Below are positions 60,884 through 64,000 of a DNA stretch of 64,000 nucleotides, in pieces. The notes beneath the pieces are model-generated. The model was not told the origin of the DNA and searched no databases. It saw only the letters and a program-made list of their open reading frames with translations. Positions within the stretch are counted from its first letter, which is position 1. Each line of letters starts with the position of its first letter. The stretch lies in the NCBI RefSeq assembly GCF_011397635.1, contig NC_064770.1, forward strand, positions 34,062,598-34,126,597, written 5' to 3'. This DNA is from Epinephelus fuscoguttatus. Taxonomy: Eukaryota > Chordata > Actinopteri > Perciformes > Serranidae. Position numbers and translations under genes: made by a program.

Positions 60884-61565
60884 GACATTTTTATGACTTT
60901 TTATGATATGTTACACTGACTTTTTTTCGAGATACTATTCTATGACATGTTGATGACTTTTTATGACATGCTATACTATGATTTTTTTTTTTTACTTTTT
61001 TCGACATACTATACTATGACCTTTTTTTTTACTTTTTTCTGACATACTATACTATGACTTTGTTTTACTTTTTTCTGACATACTATACTATGACCTTTTT
61101 TTTTTTACTTTTTTCGACATACTATACTATGACTTTTTTTTACTTTTTTCTGACATACTATACTATGACTTTTTTTTACTTTTTTCTGACATACTATGCT
61201 ATGACTTTTTTTTACTTTTTTCGACATATACTATGGCTTTTTTTTTTTTTTTACTTTTTCGACATACTATGCTATAACTTTTTTTTTTTTTTACTTTTTC
61301 GATATACTATGACTTTTTTTTTTTTACTTTTTTCAACATACTATACTATGACTTCTTTTTTTTTGTTATACTTTTCTTGACATACTATACTATGACTTTT
61401 TTCCGACATACTATATTATGACATTTTTATGACTTTTTATGAAATGCTATACTATGACTTGGTTATGACTTTTTTAGACATACTATACTATGACTTTTGT
61501 GTCAACATACTTTACTATGACACTTTTATGACTTTTCTTGACATGCTATACTATGACTTTTTTCG
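60884..61565. repeat. Minisatellite block 2
   Basis: Same CATACTATACTATGAC unit with long T-runs. It starts at the duplicated ATP5MF 3' UTR piece and ends at the LINE fragment. Open frames here (MTFFYFF repeats) are low-complexity artefacts. Confidence 0.9.
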
Positions 61566-62050
61566 GCCCCCTCCTACCTTAAAGACCTTCTCCACCCCTA
61601 CACCTCTCCCTGCACCCTCCACTCCTCTGACGCCAATCTCCTCACCGTACCTAGGACCAAGCGACGCACCTGGGGGGACAGAGCTTTTTCTGTTGCTGTC
61701 ACCACCCTCTGGAACTCCCTCCCACAACACATCTGTGGCTGCACAGACCTCACCTCCTCACCCAAAACATACCTGTTCCGCTCTGCATTTAACTTGTAAA
61801 TCTGATCTCACCTATTTTATTCTTGATCTTCCCTTGCAGTCTTACTGTTATTTGATATGTAATTTATAGTGTGCCTAAATTTGTAATTTCAGCACTCTTA
61901 TATATCTATAACTTTGCACTCTTGTCTGTAATTTTTTCCTTTTTTGTCTGCTGTTTTGCACTCTTGATTGTATTTCCCTGCACTTTTTTGTCTGCCTGTA
62001 AGTGTCTTTGAGTTTTTGAAAAGTGCTCTATAAATGAAATGTATTATTAC
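61566..62050 (+). mobile_element. L2/CR1-type LINE 3' end inside the minisatellite
   Basis: Plus-strand peptides LLTVPRTKRRTWGDRAFSV, TTLWNSLPQHI and TYLFRSAFNL are the C-terminus of an L2/CR1-like reverse transcriptase. The tail TTGAAAAGTGCTCTATAAAT then ATGTATTATTA is the family 3' end. It is 5'-truncated, and array units lie on both sides. Confidence 0.75.
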
Positions 62051-63350
62051 TATACTATTTCTTTTTCAACATACTATACTATGACATTGTTTTACTTTTT
62101 TCGACATACTATACTATGACATTTTAATTACTTTTTTCTGACATACTATACTATGACTTTTTTTTTTAACTTTTTTCAACATACTATACCATGACATTTT
62201 TTTAACTTTTTTAGACATACTATACCATGACTTTTTTTTTAAACTTTTTTAGACATACTATACCATGACTTTTTTCAACATACAATACTATGAAATCTTT
62301 ATGACTTTTTATGACATGCTATACTATGACTTTTTTTTGTTTTTTTTTTTTACTTTTTTCGATATGCTATACTATGACCTTTTTTTAAAAAACTATTTTT
62401 CAACATACTATGCTATGACTGTTTTTTGTTTTTTTTTTAACTTTTTTCCGACATACTATACTTTTTTTGACATGCTATACTGTTTTTTTCTACATACTAT
62501 ACTATGCCATTTTTAGACAGACTATACCATTAAAGTTTTATAACTTTTTTCAACATACTATACTATGACATTTTTATGACTTTTTTCGACATACTATACT
62601 ATGATATTTTTATGACATGCTATAATGACTTTATGACTTTTCTCAACATGCTATTCTGTGACATTTCTGTAACTTTTTATGACATGCTATACTATGACGT
62701 TTTTTCGACATACTAGTCTATGACATGTTTATGACTTTTATGACATGCTCTACTATGGCTTTTTTTTCAGCTGACTATACTATGACATGTTTATGAGTTT
62801 TATGATATGCTATACTATGGCTTTTTTCCAACATACTATACTATGACATTTTTATGACTTTTTTTCCCCTCATACTATACTATACTATGACGTTTGATTT
62901 TTTTTCAACATACTATGACTTTTTTATGGCATGCTACATTGACTTTCTTTCGACAAACTATACTAAAATATAAAATATACTGACATTTTATGACATGCTA
63001 TACTGACTTTTTTTTTCTATATACTATACTATGACTTTATAAACTTTTTTCGACATACTATATTTTTATGACTTTTATTCAACATACTATAGTGACATTT
63101 TTGACTTTATATGACATGCTATACCATGACTTTTTTTGACATACTATATTTTACACTTTTTTCAACATACTATACTATGACCTTTTTCAATACAGTATAT
63201 TTTTATGACCTTTTGCTACATACTATACTATGACTTTTTTTGAAATACTGTACTAAGATATTTTTATGACTTTTTAAAAGATACTATACTATCACGTTTT
63301 CATGACTTTTTTCAACATACTATACTATGACTTTTTTTTGCAATACTATA
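62051..63350. repeat. Minisatellite block 3
   Basis: About 1.3 kb of the same unit, more degenerate than block 2, with GACATGCTATACTATGAC and CAACATACTATACTATGA variants interspersed. It ends directly at the ATP5MF 3' UTR copy at 63351. Confidence 0.9.
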
Positions 63351-63389
63351 CTCACACAGACACAATATCCACAATAAATCTTAGTATTG

Positions 63390-63395
63390 TTTATT
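63390..63395 (-). terminator. ATP5MF poly(A) signal
   Basis: AATAAA on minus, about 108 bases after the ATP5MF stop, within the segment duplicated at 60800-60883. Confidence 0.6.
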
Positions 63396-63502
63396 GGTCA
63401 CAACAGTCACAAATTCAACACAGACAGCTGAGGGTAGAAAGAGGAGGGGGAACAAAAAGATTCAAGTTCAACCCCCGGAGGTCTGACGGCTGCTGAAGGG
63501 GC

Positions 63503-63789
63503 TTAGTGGTACTTCCTCCAGCGATCATGCTCTGGAAGAGAAGATGGAGAAAAGGATGATTAAAGTGATAGTTCAGATTTTTTTTTTGGAGGTGCATACT
63601 AAACTATGACCAACTTTATAGTAAAAAGGTAAAACATTTTAAATAGGGTAAAGGAGTGTTTGCATTTCTTACTGATGTGGTCGTACTGCCACACGTAGCT
63701 CAATACCACATAGGCCGTCAGCACCATAGCTACACCGCCGATGCCTCCCCTCTTCACGTCAATGTACTTGCTGTAGTATCTGTCATGGC
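63503..63789 (-). CDS. atp5mf: ATP synthase membrane subunit f, C-terminal exons
   Basis: Small subunit of the Fo part of mitochondrial ATP synthase, inner membrane. Two exons are seen: 63789-63673 and 63531-63503, joined in phase across GT-AG ends. They encode GHDRYYSKYIDVKRGGIGG, a transmembrane helix (VAMVLTAYVVLSYVW) and the conserved end YDHIKHDRWRKYH before TAA. Human subunit f (94 aa) ends YKHLKHERLRKYH with the same layout. The first half of the protein must be encoded beyond the right edge; no exon of it is seen in 63790-64000. It is tail-to-tail with CPSF4, as in human. The upstream intron starts with the same minisatellite (63805-63965). Confidence 0.93.
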
Positions 63790-63804
63790 CTGGAGGAAAG
63801 ATAA

Positions 63805-63965
63805 ATTACATACTATACTATGACTTCATGACTTTTCATGAGATACTATACTATGACTTCATGACTTTTCATGACATACTATACTATACTATGACTTTTC
63901 ATGAGATACTATACTATGACTTCATGACTTTTCATGACATACTATACTATTACTTTTTATGACAT
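63805..63965. repeat. Minisatellite block 4, in ATP5MF intron
   Basis: Homogeneous variant ACATACTATACTATGACTTC with ATGACTTTTCATGAGAT spacers, period about 33-46 bases. It looks younger than blocks 2 and 3. Confidence 0.85.
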
Positions 63966-64000
63966 AGCGCTGTTAGATTGCTGCCACACCACTCTGTTAA

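Noticed and set aside
61054-61380. Open frames of MTFFYFF-type repeats, also 61429-61869 and 62265-62516
   Set aside because: Translations of the T-rich minisatellite; composition, not a gene. Part of 61429-61869 is LINE sequence.
58640-63965. CRISPR-like array of repeats and spacers
   Set aside because: Eukaryotic context; unit variants grade into one another with T-runs, without constant repeats or unique spacers.

Overview
The window is nuclear DNA of a ray-finned fish, most likely a percomorph teleost. The genes have many introns with GT-AG ends, and the proteins are vertebrate orthologues close to human length. The spaces between exons are packed with short-tailed LINEs, tRNA-derived SINEs, hAT-like and Tc1/mariner-like MITEs, CA/TG microsatellites and a minisatellite with a core close to CATACTATACTATGAC. 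I cannot name the species.

Layout, left to right. (1) 691-12342, minus: TOP3A, 17 exons seen, with the C-terminal exons off the left edge. (2) 14461-21961, plus: SMCR8, 3 coding exons, head-to-head with TOP3A. (3) 21962-29470: a repeat-rich desert with nested DNA transposons. (4) 29956-32763, minus: BUD31, complete, 4 coding exons. (5) 32764-33377: a short divergent promoter with two perfect CRE sites. (6) 33378-40225, plus: PDAP1, complete, 6 exons. (7) 40226-42659: repeats. (8) about 42660-51628, plus: SHMT1, with a 5' non-coding exon and 11 coding exons. (9) 51629-53600: SHMT1 3' UTR and an A/T-rich degenerate tandem array. (10) 53973-59563, plus: CPSF4, complete, 8 exons. (11) 58.64-63.97 kb: blocks of the minisatellite, spread over the last CPSF4 intron, the CPSF4/ATP5MF gap and an ATP5MF intron. 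(12) 63503-63789, minus: the last two coding exons of ATP5MF, tail-to-tail with CPSF4; its 5' part is off the right edge.

The genes do not form one pathway. TOP3A acts in dissolution of DNA junctions and in mtDNA separation, SMCR8 in the C9orf72 autophagy complex, BUD31 in splicing, PDAP1 is a casein-kinase-type phosphoprotein, SHMT1 acts in folate one-carbon metabolism, CPSF4 in poly(A)-signal recognition and ATP5MF in ATP synthase. The gene pairs match two human neighbourhoods (TOP3A/SMCR8/SHMT1 on 17p11.2; BUD31/PDAP1 and CPSF4/ATP5MF on 7q22.1), but here they are interleaved.

I found no clearly new coding system. The most unusual DNA is the minisatellite field around CPSF4/ATP5MF. It is bounded by a duplicated piece of the ATP5MF 3' UTR that carries a poly(A) signal. 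Other points are a copy of SHMT1 intron 7 lying in the downstream tandem array, a (CA)n tract where a polypyrimidine tract is expected in PDAP1, and several transposon-in-transposon nests. Exon limits were read by eye and checked by reading-frame arithmetic. Transposon limits are approximate unless a target duplication is stated.
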